Notes under the pieces: model-generated
Told to the model about the DNA's origin: nothing
The model's input: only the letters and a program-made list of their open reading frames with translations
Databases searched by the model: none
In this document: in pieces, positions 9,201 to 17,122 of the stretch
Layout of the letters: every line of letters starts with the position of its first letter
How positions within the stretch are numbered: position 1 is the stretch's first letter
Origin: 1-14-0-10-45-29 sp964532715
GTDB lineage: Archaea; Micrarchaeota; Micrarchaeia; Anstonellales; Anstonellaceae
Length of the DNA stretch: 20,747 nt
Reading direction: 5' to 3'
NCBI GenBank assembly: GCA_964532715.1
Contig: CAZHIX010000018.1
Coordinates: 1-20,747 of the forward strand
Position numbers and translations under genes: made by a program

Positions 9201-10504
9201 CTGGAACCGAAGGTATTTCTGATCGTCCTGTGCATGCTTTTGGGGTGGGTTATGCTTATGATGATCAAATTGCGCAATCCGATCCTACTGGCGGGCGTTC
9301 ACTTAGTGCGCATCGATTTTTCTTAGCAAGTAAAAATGAAAAATATCAAAAAGAACTAATTTTAGGTCCGCAAATAAATAGACTTACTTCTCCATCTGAG
9401 ATATACGATAATATATTTAATACCCAAAAAACTCATAAAATCCTTGACGGAAGTGTAGTGGCCGGCACCGCGACATTTAAATTTAGCGAAACACTTCATC
9501 GTTGGGAGTTAGTCGACGTCTCTATGAACAAAGAATATCTCAACTCACTTTTACTTGATGGAAATCAAAACAATGTTTTTTCTGCAATACCTTCTGATAA
9601 TTCTACACGTATAGATGTCTCAAATGCAGGTGTATTTAACAATCAATTTTTCTTTGTAGGTCAAGAATCTGAAAAAGTGATAAAAACCGCATGTGTAAGA
9701 AAAATGAAAGACGGTTCATATCAAATGACTAATGATGTGGTTTTGCCAAATCTTCCGGTATCCGTGTCTGCAATTGCAATAGATCGTTCTTCAAGTCCGA
9801 TTACGATCTCTAGTGCGGGTTCTGATAAAAACTCAATAATTATAAATGACGCTTTTTATCTTGCTTCCAAGTCTATGTCAAACGACGAAAAACTTACGTG
9901 CGAAATTAGCAACACCGGTTCCTTAACCTCTGAAAAACTCTTTGTGGACTTAAAATTAAATAATGAAAAAGTTGGGACTGCACGTTATGAAAAAAACGAA
10001 AATGGAGACTTTGAGCTCAGTAACGTCTCTTTAAACGAAGAGTTTAGAAAAAATATTAACGTATCTTATCCTGATTGTGCAATATCTACAGTCTCAGACG
10101 AACAAGGGGGTATTAACTGCGACGGTTTTTCAAATTCTTATGATAGTCTCTATACGTTCATCGGTCCATCTACCGACCAGCTAAATCAATATGTTCTGAC
10201 AAAAAAAGAACTTGAAGAAAGTCTGATTTATCTATCTCCAGTTGAGATTTTAATTGGCAATCAAACGTATCGCTTTGTAAGCGAAGAATATGCAGAGTCA
10301 ACAAAAACATCACCAAAAAGAAAACTCTTTTTCAACGGTCTGCATGTTTTTGACTTAGTCTTAGTGGATGACAAATGGGAATTAACTGCTACTCGTAGTC
10401 CCGATGGTTTAAAGTATAGTGCAGATTTTGAGAACTTTGTTGTTTTTGCTCGTGGAAAATTAGCAGATCAAGAAAAAGTGCTAGATAGCACCCCAAGCAG
10501 GTGA
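6266..10504 (+). CDS. Gene B: giant protein of unknown function with C-terminal beta repeats
   Basis: I do not recognise the family. 1412 aa. The ATG at 6266 has GGGAGTGAT just upstream, and an in-frame stop at 6260 rules out a longer N-terminus. No signal peptide or transmembrane helix is visible. Residues 1 to about 700 look mainly helical and soluble; about 700-1412 are beta-rich. From about residue 1015 a degenerate repeat is visible: FFLASK (about 1015), FFFVGQ (1125), FYLASK (1193) and YTFIGP (1291), alternating with GTATF...WELV (about 1066), KTACV (1140), GTARY...FELSNV (1236) and KLFF...KWEL (about 1351). It follows A after 75 bases with no terminator. Its TGA overlaps the start region of C, and C's AGGTGA ribosome binding site overlaps the stop, suggesting coupled translation. 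Function unknown; a partner of A, C and D is an inference from order. Confidence 0.9.
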   Translation: MLLKVRNTLNYGVDNITVQSHLNFFFKDQISLIIDDYKSKNNGASPSTNYISEKIGNLSEEAFYNWLKFSMSFDEESAKEMRQASIRNISGYDQFYVSSKNPIQRSFFQLMKLGTVHMIRLTKFADINSKELSNTSELQLNALSTLGNLLIDWKSASQLNNKTEMSQIELRIVNFSKQNPVAVHALLSGAIFAGSDNIRNAIFAHYSSNLTNREFADLLYSSLNYVNVFASNPSKFISGYSFVNSTHSVDFSKDINQKAISEEQRFPHYHQQDREYAEGWIADVKKSLSDGITTLALDIADYGEKNGLTDAEIVAMGSFAGLNKSSGKWTVNKSNVNFLVSDIISKNNLNTPQGSDAYVRIVNSKEFKDALRKMTDSDGKPLFSEDFIKNFVSNTSLKNRGTEAGAEASYLMNYMLALSSMGLNWQFVLGDFFKMVGGLRNTPRSPMFNATTAEGLELLKKHFSRDNLTKAQIEKCPKFFSEGTATHENPLLLSLLENNRYNEISFALKNNLDVLKIIYGYTGEKLPLVVDESSNYAHIAGEPQVSLTVFYPSMASDIVESENSINKFVQFVLKDAEKRKENGTFAGVFEKSLNELLAIVDTKYVKYENGKKDVLDVEQDGYTTFYELNPQKHADFLKWLQSRKINGHEDPTHASYNYLTNGRFNGVGANILRRIELELINLPPLVSDSNADVNSTTLRGKPIVIDYDVSSISIQPSKEISSKSKDAKINFKLYSPFDAQSPGKLIAVPNLFSFDSNSLTINTGALPLSEPLMDELTSAVAIEIPTPVGATSGAKNVLHTFDVDLDLVQLYEYHLFTHAIEESENGNFRVSAGEDLSDYISVEMQQKNAGAKIQIHDFLDLHLKVQIVSAGQVEFKISNFKSEKKYSSGYDSKAINLKSTPVYEDDLIIEVGSGKTKQKVRILQANVISDLTRGNFSRGILYANVVDNPLQEPPHSQVSSIQRASVNGEHTIEFSDLTAGTEGISDRPVHAFGVGYAYDDQIAQSDPTGGRSLSAHRFFLASKNEKYQKELILGPQINRLTSPSEIYDNIFNTQKTHKILDGSVVAGTATFKFSETLHRWELVDVSMNKEYLNSLLLDGNQNNVFSAIPSDNSTRIDVSNAGVFNNQFFFVGQESEKVIKTACVRKMKDGSYQMTNDVVLPNLPVSVSAIAIDRSSSPITISSAGSDKNSIIINDAFYLASKSMSNDEKLTCEISNTGSLTSEKLFVDLKLNNEKVGTARYEKNENGDFELSNVSLNEEFRKNINVSYPDCAISTVSDEQGGINCDGFSNSYDSLYTFIGPSTDQLNQYVLTKKELEESLIYLSPVEILIGNQTYRFVSEEYAESTKTSPKRKLFFNGLHVFDLVLVDDKWELTATRSPDGLKYSADFENFVVFARGKLADQEKVLDSTPSR

Positions 10505-10509
10505 CGCAT

Positions 10510-10764
10510 GTGCTATTGAACTCTAATGACGAATCAAAAATTGTCTCCCAAGCAGAATCTATAGATTACAAAAATTTTTTTGGGCAGGATTATAAAACGT
10601 TGACTACGAGTGAAACAAAAGACATCGAAAAAAAACTTTTAGCCGCTAAAAATATATCTAATAAATGCAAATCTACAAACGATTCCAAAATCAGTTATCC
10701 TGGTTCAAATGTGATTTTTGATTCAATATTTTATAAAAGTAAAAAAACTGGGCAATACCCTTGA
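10510..10764 (+). CDS. Gene C, 5' fragment (or separate small ORF), frame-broken
   Basis: 84 aa from the GTG at 10510, chosen because AGGTGA (10499-10504) lies five bases upstream; an in-frame GTG at 10501 overlaps the stop of B but lacks its own site. The product is polar, Lys/Ser/Asn-rich and unrecognised, with no signal peptide. It ends at a TGA soon after a run of seven A (10741-10747) and only about 40 bases before an N gap. After the A7 run both other frames stay open into the gap, so one base too many or too few there would let this ORF run on into the large ORF beyond it. The simplest reading is that this is the N-terminus of gene C, split by a sequencing indel or a real frameshift. 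It could instead be a short independent gene. Confidence 0.55.
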   Translation: MLLNSNDESKIVSQAESIDYKNFFGQDYKTLTTSETKDIEKKLLAAKNISNKCKSTNDSKISYPGSNVIFDSIFYKSKKTGQYP

Positions 10765-10805
10765 TCTTGTTTTCTGTAAGGTATGTTTCAACAGCTTTAA
10801 GTGTT

Positions 10806-10815
10806 NNNNNNNNNN
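10806..10815. other. Assembly gap (10 N)
   Basis: Ten N characters in a row, a typical placeholder whose length need not reflect the missing sequence. It falls inside or just before the coding sequence of gene C, hiding that gene's true start or the join between its two parts. The flanking ~40 bases may be low quality because they are contig ends. Confidence 0.97.
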
Positions 10816-12966
10816 GCTCAAAATATTGCAATTCTTATTAATTATGCATATGACGCATGTGATAATATTGTTGCAAACATAACTTCGTTGGATAAGCGAA
10901 TTAAACAACTTCTCAACGACCCTGATTTTGAGATGTTCAAAGATTTGTTTAACCGTGCTCTAACCTTGCGAAACTTAAATGCAACTCCTTCAAAAATCCC
11001 GTCTGATGTTACTTCCGAAATTAACCCCGGCGCAACTAAAAAATCCGAACCTCAAAAGAAAAATGTTCCCGACTTAGGTTCCAATGATTCTAGATCAAAA
11101 GTCCAAATACCCTCCGTCGATGCGGGGTCCCTTGAAAATCAGACTCAGGATTCGAATAATAAAAAATCTTCAAACTTAAACCCTTCAAAAACAATTTCAA
11201 GCGACAAAACCATACAAAAAACAAGCGAAACTCAAGATTCTACCGTGCAAAACGATTCTTCTAAAGAATCTTCTAATCTACAAGTGGCAAAAGCAAAGCA
11301 AGATAATCTATCAAAACAACAAACTCAAAATATTAATGAAGCTGAAGCTACGGATCTACAAGATGTCGAGCAGAACACTGCTCAAAGTAAAGAACCTTTA
11401 AAAAAATCTAATGTGTCGGAATCTAATTCACAATCATCTAATTCTATGTTCAACCAAGACGAAGCTCAGTCTTCTACAAAAGTTACAAACTCATCCTCAG
11501 TTGAAGTTCAGCAAATTGACCCTATTGCGCAATCGTTTTTATTATATCAAAATCTAAGACTGACTGATATCGTTTATTCTGGTTTTGTTTTAGAAGATTT
11601 TCTAAAAACATATTGTGGTCTAAATATAGATGAAATAAATGCTGTTGTAACTCACATTTCCCAAGTTTCTATTGGTCTTAGTAACGAGCAAATAGCAAAG
11701 CTAGATCTGAAAAATATTTTCAATGAGTTATCTTTAGATTTGTCTGTAGATTGGTATTCATTAAAACTAAAAGTTGCATCTGATTTATCAAGCACAGTAG
11801 CTGTTTTGACTGATCCTAACGATGTTTTCAAATATTCAAAAATTATTGCAGACTCTATCTTACATTTTAGTAAGGATGGTAACTTTAGTATTCTCAATTC
11901 TACAAATAAACGTGATGGTGAGATTGAACTTCAAGTTCAATCAATTTTGTTGTCTGCTCTTAGCGCCACTGCAAATTCTTCACAAGCGCGAAAATGGTTT
12001 TTCGATTATCTGCAAGATGCTTTAATTGAGAGCGCAGGTTCTAAAGATGCAAAGTATCTAAGACTTGGGGTTCAAACCTGTTGGTTGTTTTCTTTAGAAG
12101 AGTATGCCTACAATTTACAAGTCTCTTTAGGAAAAAATGTACAACCTCCTTCGCATATAACTCGCAAAACTTCACAACAAGCCCAATCATGGCTTGAAGA
12201 TAATTCATATCTTCTTGAATTCAAACTTTCTGATTTTGGTGAAAATCAAGAATTCACACAATACTCTGATTTAAAGCAACTGGCAATTGATGCGCTTAGC
12301 ACAATAGACTCAAATGGTTCAGCTTCAGACTCTGCATCTGCGTCGTTTCTGTTATCTTCATTATCTAACTTAAATGAAGACGAGCGATTAAATCTCTCCT
12401 CGTTGATTACTAATAAAATTCCAGTTTCTGTTTACTCTACTGGAGATATGCGCAATCTTTCAGATAGTTTTGTAGCTGTACGTTTGTTAGAATCTCTTAT
12501 CAATATTGGTTTTTTTGAGAATTTACCTAGTGATCCCGCTCAAAAAGAAGCATTTCTAAATAAAATAACTTCAAATTTTGCATTACTGTCAAGCGGTTAT
12601 ATTTTTGCACTGGGTATGCAAGATTATATCAAAATTGCCGATCCATCCTCAAATTCCGGGGTTCAATTATCTAAACAAGATATGAATGTAGCCGATTGGT
12701 TTTTGGAAAATATGTATAACTATTGTGAAAAGCAACTATCTGATTCTCCAGACGAATTCAAACTTCAAAAACGAGATTATTTACAAATAATTGATAATTC
12801 TTCTAATATTCAGACTGCTTCTGAATTTGAATACGTTCTTCATATCCTAAACAAATCTTATGAAGCATTATGTAAAAACGAGCGAACCCGCTATAATCGA
12901 GATTCCAACGAATTTATATTTGGCGAGTTAGCACGTCAATATTACGATATGTTAAAATGGTATTGA
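10816..12966 (+). CDS. Gene C, main part: unknown protein with long disordered linker and helical C-terminal domain (5' end lost in gap)
   Basis: About 716 residues are readable after the gap; the start is not determinable. A short helical segment (AQNIAILINYAYDACDN...) is followed by a linker at about 10980-11520 made mostly of Ser, Asn, Lys, Gln, Thr and Asp, surely disordered. The remaining ~480 residues look alpha-helical and globular, with no transmembrane helix. The family is unrecognised. It sits between B and D in the same orientation, with 48 bases to D. The linker composition matches the tail of A and a shorter linker in D, suggesting these proteins share a build plan. Probably one gene with the fragment at 10510-10764. 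Function unknown. Confidence 0.85.
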   Translation, partial: AQNIAILINYAYDACDNIVANITSLDKRIKQLLNDPDFEMFKDLFNRALTLRNLNATPSKIPSDVTSEINPGATKKSEPQKKNVPDLGSNDSRSKVQIPSVDAGSLENQTQDSNNKKSSNLNPSKTISSDKTIQKTSETQDSTVQNDSSKESSNLQVAKAKQDNLSKQQTQNINEAEATDLQDVEQNTAQSKEPLKKSNVSESNSQSSNSMFNQDEAQSSTKVTNSSSVEVQQIDPIAQSFLLYQNLRLTDIVYSGFVLEDFLKTYCGLNIDEINAVVTHISQVSIGLSNEQIAKLDLKNIFNELSLDLSVDWYSLKLKVASDLSSTVAVLTDPNDVFKYSKIIADSILHFSKDGNFSILNSTNKRDGEIELQVQSILLSALSATANSSQARKWFFDYLQDALIESAGSKDAKYLRLGVQTCWLFSLEEYAYNLQVSLGKNVQPPSHITRKTSQQAQSWLEDNSYLLEFKLSDFGENQEFTQYSDLKQLAIDALSTIDSNGSASDSASASFLLSSLSNLNEDERLNLSSLITNKIPVSVYSTGDMRNLSDSFVAVRLLESLINIGFFENLPSDPAQKEAFLNKITSNFALLSSGYIFALGMQDYIKIADPSSNSGVQLSKQDMNVADWFLENMYNYCEKQLSDSPDEFKLQKRDYLQIIDNSSNIQTASEFEYVLHILNKSYEALCKNERTRYNRDSNEFIFGELARQYYDMLKWY

Positions 12967-13014
12967 TTCGGTATGTGTATGCGGGTGAATATTTAATCCG
13001 TGTTGGGTGATAAG

Positions 13015-14808
13015 TTGAAATTTAATTTAAGACAAGAAGAAACGCAAAATAAAACGAATTCTGTTCAAAAAATGGATTTTGAGAATAAGTTTCTTCCATT
13101 TGTTTCACGCGAAAAATCTGCATGGGAATATGCAGAATCAATAGTGTCACTCAATAATTACTCAAAATCCTCTAGTGCGATCTCAAAACTAATAGAAAGT
13201 GCAAACTCTCTTTTACCTGGACAAAAAAAATATTTTTATGCGTGCGCACTTTTTATAGCAAAGAGTATGGACTCTCAATTATACAACGACACCTTAGACA
13301 ATTTATCTAATCGTGGTGTCGATCTAAATCCCATTTTAAATATTCTTGAACAAAAAAACAAAATTTCAAAAGACGTAGAGCCACAGCCAGATTCTTCTTT
13401 TGAAAATACGAATCCCGATGCAAAACGTGGAGAACCAATAGAACAAAGTGAATCTATTAATGTTGAATCTGGTGCAGGTAGTTTTGAAAATGTAATAACT
13501 CGCAGGCATTCTCCAAATTTAATTGAACGAATCTCGTCTATAAGCGCCTTTTCTTTTACTCCTGGAATTGCCAATTTGCCAGACATGTTGAACACTTCGT
13601 TTGCTTCTTTTGGTATTGCAAATGCCTACATGAGCAAATATAATCTTTCCCCTGATCAGTATCTGTCCACTCTAAAATCTTCTTTTGGAACGTTGATAAA
13701 TGCTTATCATTCTGCTGGAGGAGATGTATATTATGGTGCAAGTTCTGGATATGATTACAAATCAATTTGTAGCGATATACTGAAATTTTTGGATTCAGAT
13801 CCTAAAGCTGGTCTGCTGTTTCTCTCTACTTATTTTAAGGATGCACAAAAGGCGCGCGAAGCTTTAGAAAAAGGAACGGCTGAAGGAGTCATAGAATTTA
13901 TCAACTTAAGAAATATCGATGGTCAATATCCATGTCCTATAAATGGGTATTTTGATCCCGCAAACTTTCCAACTAGTGCGAGAACTCATCATTCCGATGT
14001 TAAAATTGGAGAGATTCCCATTACTTTTCTTCTAAAAGATATAGATGCAATGATAAAAGGATCCCTGAGATCCGGTGGTCCGGCGTTTATTCCAACCGCA
14101 ATAACTACAAAAACCTCTATATTTGAGCGCACGAATACTTCTGAAACTGTTTCTATAGCTGAGGACGGAAGTTTTAATATTACTCCTCTTTTCACTACCA
14201 AAAAAAATTGGAATCAGTATGATGCAGGTTTGATATCTTATATGTATATCCCTGCACTCGGGCGTTTTTCTCCCGGATGGTTAAAAACAAATGCGATCTA
14301 TTCTGATCGCCCCGACGGTGCAAAACTTGGGTGGGAAGTGGGTGTTTCAAAACGAAGCCCAGAGCTTGGAATAACTGCTATGCCACTAAACGTATTTACA
14401 AATGATGCAATAAGTATCGATTACAATCTTCTTGTACGTCAAATTGATGGGGATAATATAGTTTCAAAAACAGATGTAAAATTAGAGTCTGCAGAAATAT
14501 CTGTCCCGTGTATATTTGTAGATATTCCATTGGCTGTAGATGTCGGATACTCTGGTAGATATGAAAAAGATGCATCTCCCCAGCATATGGTATTTTTTAC
14601 TCTGAAAACACTTCTTGGGGAACAGGGATATCTATCCACGATGTTTGGTGTTGATCTTGCATCTGGTGGCACTACTACTCAAATTGATGTAACGCTACCG
14701 ATATGGGGTGGAATAGAATTAGTCGGGGGGTATCAAGTGGTTAATGGGTTACGTGACATTTATAACCAACCTGGCATGTTTAAGATAGGTGCAAAAATTC
14801 CGCTTTGA
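13015..14808 (+). CDS. Gene D: unknown protein with beta-barrel-like C-terminal domain
   Basis: About 597 aa from the TTG at 13015, preferred because GGTGA (13006-13010) lies four bases upstream, the spacing seen at other genes here; the GTG at 13000 in the same frame is the alternative. No signal peptide. Residues 1 to about 115 are helical, about 115-160 form a Glu/Ser/Asn/Pro-rich linker, and about 165-300 are mixed. From about 290 onward the chain is dominated by beta strands with alternating patterns and glycine turns (GWEVGVSKR, IPLAVDVGYSGRYEK, STMFGVDLASGG, TQIDVTLPIWGGIELVGGY), ending FKIGAKIPL. This resembles antiparallel beta-hairpins of barrel proteins, though the terminal aromatic typical of bacterial outer-membrane proteins is absent. 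E follows after 13 bases. Family unrecognised; barrel topology is inference. Confidence 0.88.
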   Translation: MKFNLRQEETQNKTNSVQKMDFENKFLPFVSREKSAWEYAESIVSLNNYSKSSSAISKLIESANSLLPGQKKYFYACALFIAKSMDSQLYNDTLDNLSNRGVDLNPILNILEQKNKISKDVEPQPDSSFENTNPDAKRGEPIEQSESINVESGAGSFENVITRRHSPNLIERISSISAFSFTPGIANLPDMLNTSFASFGIANAYMSKYNLSPDQYLSTLKSSFGTLINAYHSAGGDVYYGASSGYDYKSICSDILKFLDSDPKAGLLFLSTYFKDAQKAREALEKGTAEGVIEFINLRNIDGQYPCPINGYFDPANFPTSARTHHSDVKIGEIPITFLLKDIDAMIKGSLRSGGPAFIPTAITTKTSIFERTNTSETVSIAEDGSFNITPLFTTKKNWNQYDAGLISYMYIPALGRFSPGWLKTNAIYSDRPDGAKLGWEVGVSKRSPELGITAMPLNVFTNDAISIDYNLLVRQIDGDNIVSKTDVKLESAEISVPCIFVDIPLAVDVGYSGRYEKDASPQHMVFFTLKTLLGEQGYLSTMFGVDLASGGTTTQIDVTLPIWGGIELVGGYQVVNGLRDIYNQPGMFKIGAKIPL

Positions 14809-14821
14809 TTTGGGTGTTTGA

Positions 14822-16975
14822 ATGAATTTGAAAATATTTCTTTGTATTTTTTTGTGGTGTTCTCTAAGTTTTTCATCACAAGTCTCTCAAGCGTCTTCAG
14901 ATATCTCTCTTTCAATTCCAGCTACTGGGGTTTTTAGAGATCTAGCATCTGATATGTCATTGCACGTTCAAGCGACGTTAGTGTCTATTTCTTCAGACAC
15001 AATAATTTATTCACCGCAAAATCCAAACCGTGCAGATTTACCCTCTCAAATATATATGTGTCCTGGAGAACTAAGATTGGATTTAGCCGATTCGTCTGTT
15101 TGGGCAACTTCTGATACATTTGCAAATACCTCTTATTCCTCTCAAAATCCAAATTTTTGTCCAAACGTTCTTAGGCCTGCTGGGCATTCTTGTTTTGGCT
15201 TGGCGTGTAATGTTGTGTGTCCTTGGGATTCATCTTCAAGTCAAATAGCAATTCAATGGGGAGCCGACGATCTTTTGAGCGCGATGTCCTCACCTCTTAC
15301 GACTTTCATAAATAAGTATTCTCCCTATTATGAACAAATTCTTACTTCTGGAAATAAAATCAACGCAGACTATTATCATACGTTGGGCAATCCAGACCCA
15401 TACCCAAATCAGCAAAGCGAAGCTGCACTTGTCTGTAAAGGGTATTCTATAACCACGCTTAACGCTAACCAACATTCTTCGCAACGTCTTATTGGTGTAT
15501 CTCCTTCTCTCTCTTCGTCTAATTATGATCTTTCTACCCCGGGCGTCTATCAATTAGGTGCATATATAGATTCGCAATCCTGTATTGGTTCTGTGCACAT
15601 ACTTCCTGACAATGGTGATAATACTCGAGATAGAAAATATTCCCATTATCTTGATCCCGACGCTACTACCACATTTTCCTCAACCCCTGCAGTATTCACT
15701 GTTCATGTTGTAGACCCGCAAACGTGTTCAGATTTCAGTTCCTCAATATCTCCATCTCAAATCACAAATCTAATTGCAGGTGCAGACTATCCATTAAAAA
15801 TAACTGTCGTAAACAACAACGAATTCTTTTCAATGACTGCAAAGAATGTGCGCGTGGTTGATGCAAATTCAAATGGTTGGTCTGTAAGGCCGGCGACTGC
15901 ACCTAATGGTTTTAGTCCAGATGCAATACTGCCCTCATCAAATGGGGAATTAAAAATAGTTGCAACTGCTCCAAATCCACTCATTCAATCACAACAAGTT
16001 TGTTTTGATGTTGATTTTGAATCAACAATGCCAAAATGTAATGGGCAAAATTGTACTACTACTATTAGAGAATGTATAGATATTGATCCATCATTCACTT
16101 GCAACGTGAGTATCGCACCATTCTCTCCATCTTCGGATCTTTCGTTATCTCTTGGGGAAGATTTAATTCTTCAAACAACTTGCTTTTTGGATTCAAATCC
16201 AGTTCCGTGTCCAACTCTCACGTGGACGGCTACTGGTTTTGATGGGGGAAGCACAACTCAAAACATAAGTTTTGTATCTATACTTGATACTGATGGTACA
16301 GCACCAGACAGTTTTTCTCCATATGATGAGTTACCTCCATCTACCGGATACTCTAAACCTGCTCCATACGTCCCTTCAAATTCTGGTGATAAAATTGTAA
16401 TAACTACAAACTCACCTACAACTTCAAACCCAATCGCAAAAACAGCATTATTCACCTACAATAGTTTCCCAAGTATTACTCCTCCAACTACGGCTGGGAA
16501 TGTAATCGTAACTGGAACAGATGCACAAGGCAACGATTTTGAGTGTTCTGTTCAAGGGTCATCTCCAAATCAAGAATTTATTGAAGTTCCAGATGTGGTG
16601 TTCCCTGATTATGTGCCCATACTCTCAAAAATTTTGATAAGCGGTCAACCTTCAATAGGTAACGAAGTTTATCAGATAACTTGGGGTACAAAAAACATAG
16701 GTGCAGGAGTCGGTTCAAAATATTCTCACTCAACATTTAATGGAACAAGTAATTCTTATGTTGATATTTCTCGTGTTGACCCTCCTTTTGGTCCAAACCA
16801 ACAAAAAACTACTATGTATAATTTTGCATGTCCGCATCCAGGTGCATTTCGTTTTACTGTCAATGTGGACTCTCAAAACAAAGTTCTTGAACAACCACCA
16901 GATGGAGAAAACAACAATCTTGCAAGTATGGTGATATATTGCTCAACAGTACTTGCATGCCCAGACTATATTTAA
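14822..16975 (+). CDS. Gene E: secreted Cys-rich protein with CARDB/NEW3-like beta-sandwich domains
   Basis: 717 aa. The ATG at 14822 has GGTGT four bases upstream. A classical Sec signal peptide is clear: MNLK, a hydrophobic core to about residue 18, and a cleavage site likely after SQA (residue 24). The mature part holds about 19 Cys, suggesting disulfides outside the cytoplasm. Residues about 308-403 resemble the NEW3/CARDB type of Ig-like domain (PLKITVVNNNEFF...NVRVVD). Residues about 405-580 contain a second Cys-containing beta domain. Residues about 589-717 match the CARDB pattern: Q.TWGTKNIGAGVG, then RFTVNVDSQNKVLEQPPDGENNNL. No C-terminal anchor is visible. CARDB domains are known from archaeal and bacterial surface and adhesion proteins. 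It is the last gene of the A-E run and the only one with an export signal. Export is well supported; the exact role is unknown. Confidence 0.9.
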   Translation: MNLKIFLCIFLWCSLSFSSQVSQASSDISLSIPATGVFRDLASDMSLHVQATLVSISSDTIIYSPQNPNRADLPSQIYMCPGELRLDLADSSVWATSDTFANTSYSSQNPNFCPNVLRPAGHSCFGLACNVVCPWDSSSSQIAIQWGADDLLSAMSSPLTTFINKYSPYYEQILTSGNKINADYYHTLGNPDPYPNQQSEAALVCKGYSITTLNANQHSSQRLIGVSPSLSSSNYDLSTPGVYQLGAYIDSQSCIGSVHILPDNGDNTRDRKYSHYLDPDATTTFSSTPAVFTVHVVDPQTCSDFSSSISPSQITNLIAGADYPLKITVVNNNEFFSMTAKNVRVVDANSNGWSVRPATAPNGFSPDAILPSSNGELKIVATAPNPLIQSQQVCFDVDFESTMPKCNGQNCTTTIRECIDIDPSFTCNVSIAPFSPSSDLSLSLGEDLILQTTCFLDSNPVPCPTLTWTATGFDGGSTTQNISFVSILDTDGTAPDSFSPYDELPPSTGYSKPAPYVPSNSGDKIVITTNSPTTSNPIAKTALFTYNSFPSITPPTTAGNVIVTGTDAQGNDFECSVQGSSPNQEFIEVPDVVFPDYVPILSKILISGQPSIGNEVYQITWGTKNIGAGVGSKYSHSTFNGTSNSYVDISRVDPPFGPNQQKTTMYNFACPHPGAFRFTVNVDSQNKVLEQPPDGENNNLASMVIYCSTVLACPDYI

Positions 16976-16983
16976 TTTTTTTT
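16976..16983 (+). terminator. T8 terminator after gene E
   Basis: Eight T follow the TAA of gene E directly, the kind of U-tract at which archaeal RNA polymerase stops. This marks the likely end of the A-E operon. The 147 bases from here to the next start hold only this tract and the TATA-like element before 17123. Confidence 0.6.
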
Positions 16984-17092
16984 ACATTTTCCTGTCTATT
17001 CTCAAATTTGTCTGTGTCGCATTTTGCACTGGTGTTCACTGCTCTTTTTAGAAGATCCATTTTACACTTAGTGTCCATTTCAAACTCAAAGC

Positions 17093-17101
17093 TTTTTATT
17101 A
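17093..17101 (+). promoter_or_regulatory. TATA-like element for a leaderless transcript
   Basis: TTTTTATTA is centred about 26 bases before the ATG at 17123, and that ATG has no ribosome binding site. The spacing fits a transcript starting at or next to the start codon. Confidence 0.45.
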
Positions 17102-17122
17102 TCCGCCTGTTTGCATTTAGTG

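Noticed and set aside
10729..10740. TATA-like TTTTATAAAAG inside the 5' fragment of gene C
   Set aside because: It falls in AT-rich coding sequence (FYKSK) and leads only to a TTG about 26 bases on with no support; chance occurrence is likely.
10741..10748. Possible programmed ribosomal frameshift site (A7 then C) in gene C
   Set aside because: The codon phase does not give a proper X XXY YYZ heptamer in the zero frame, no downstream structure is evident, and the N gap nearby makes a sequencing or assembly error more likely.
10801..10805. GTG just before the N gap as the start of gene C
   Set aside because: Its frame relative to the downstream sequence depends on the arbitrary gap length and there is no ribosome binding site, so the start cannot be set.
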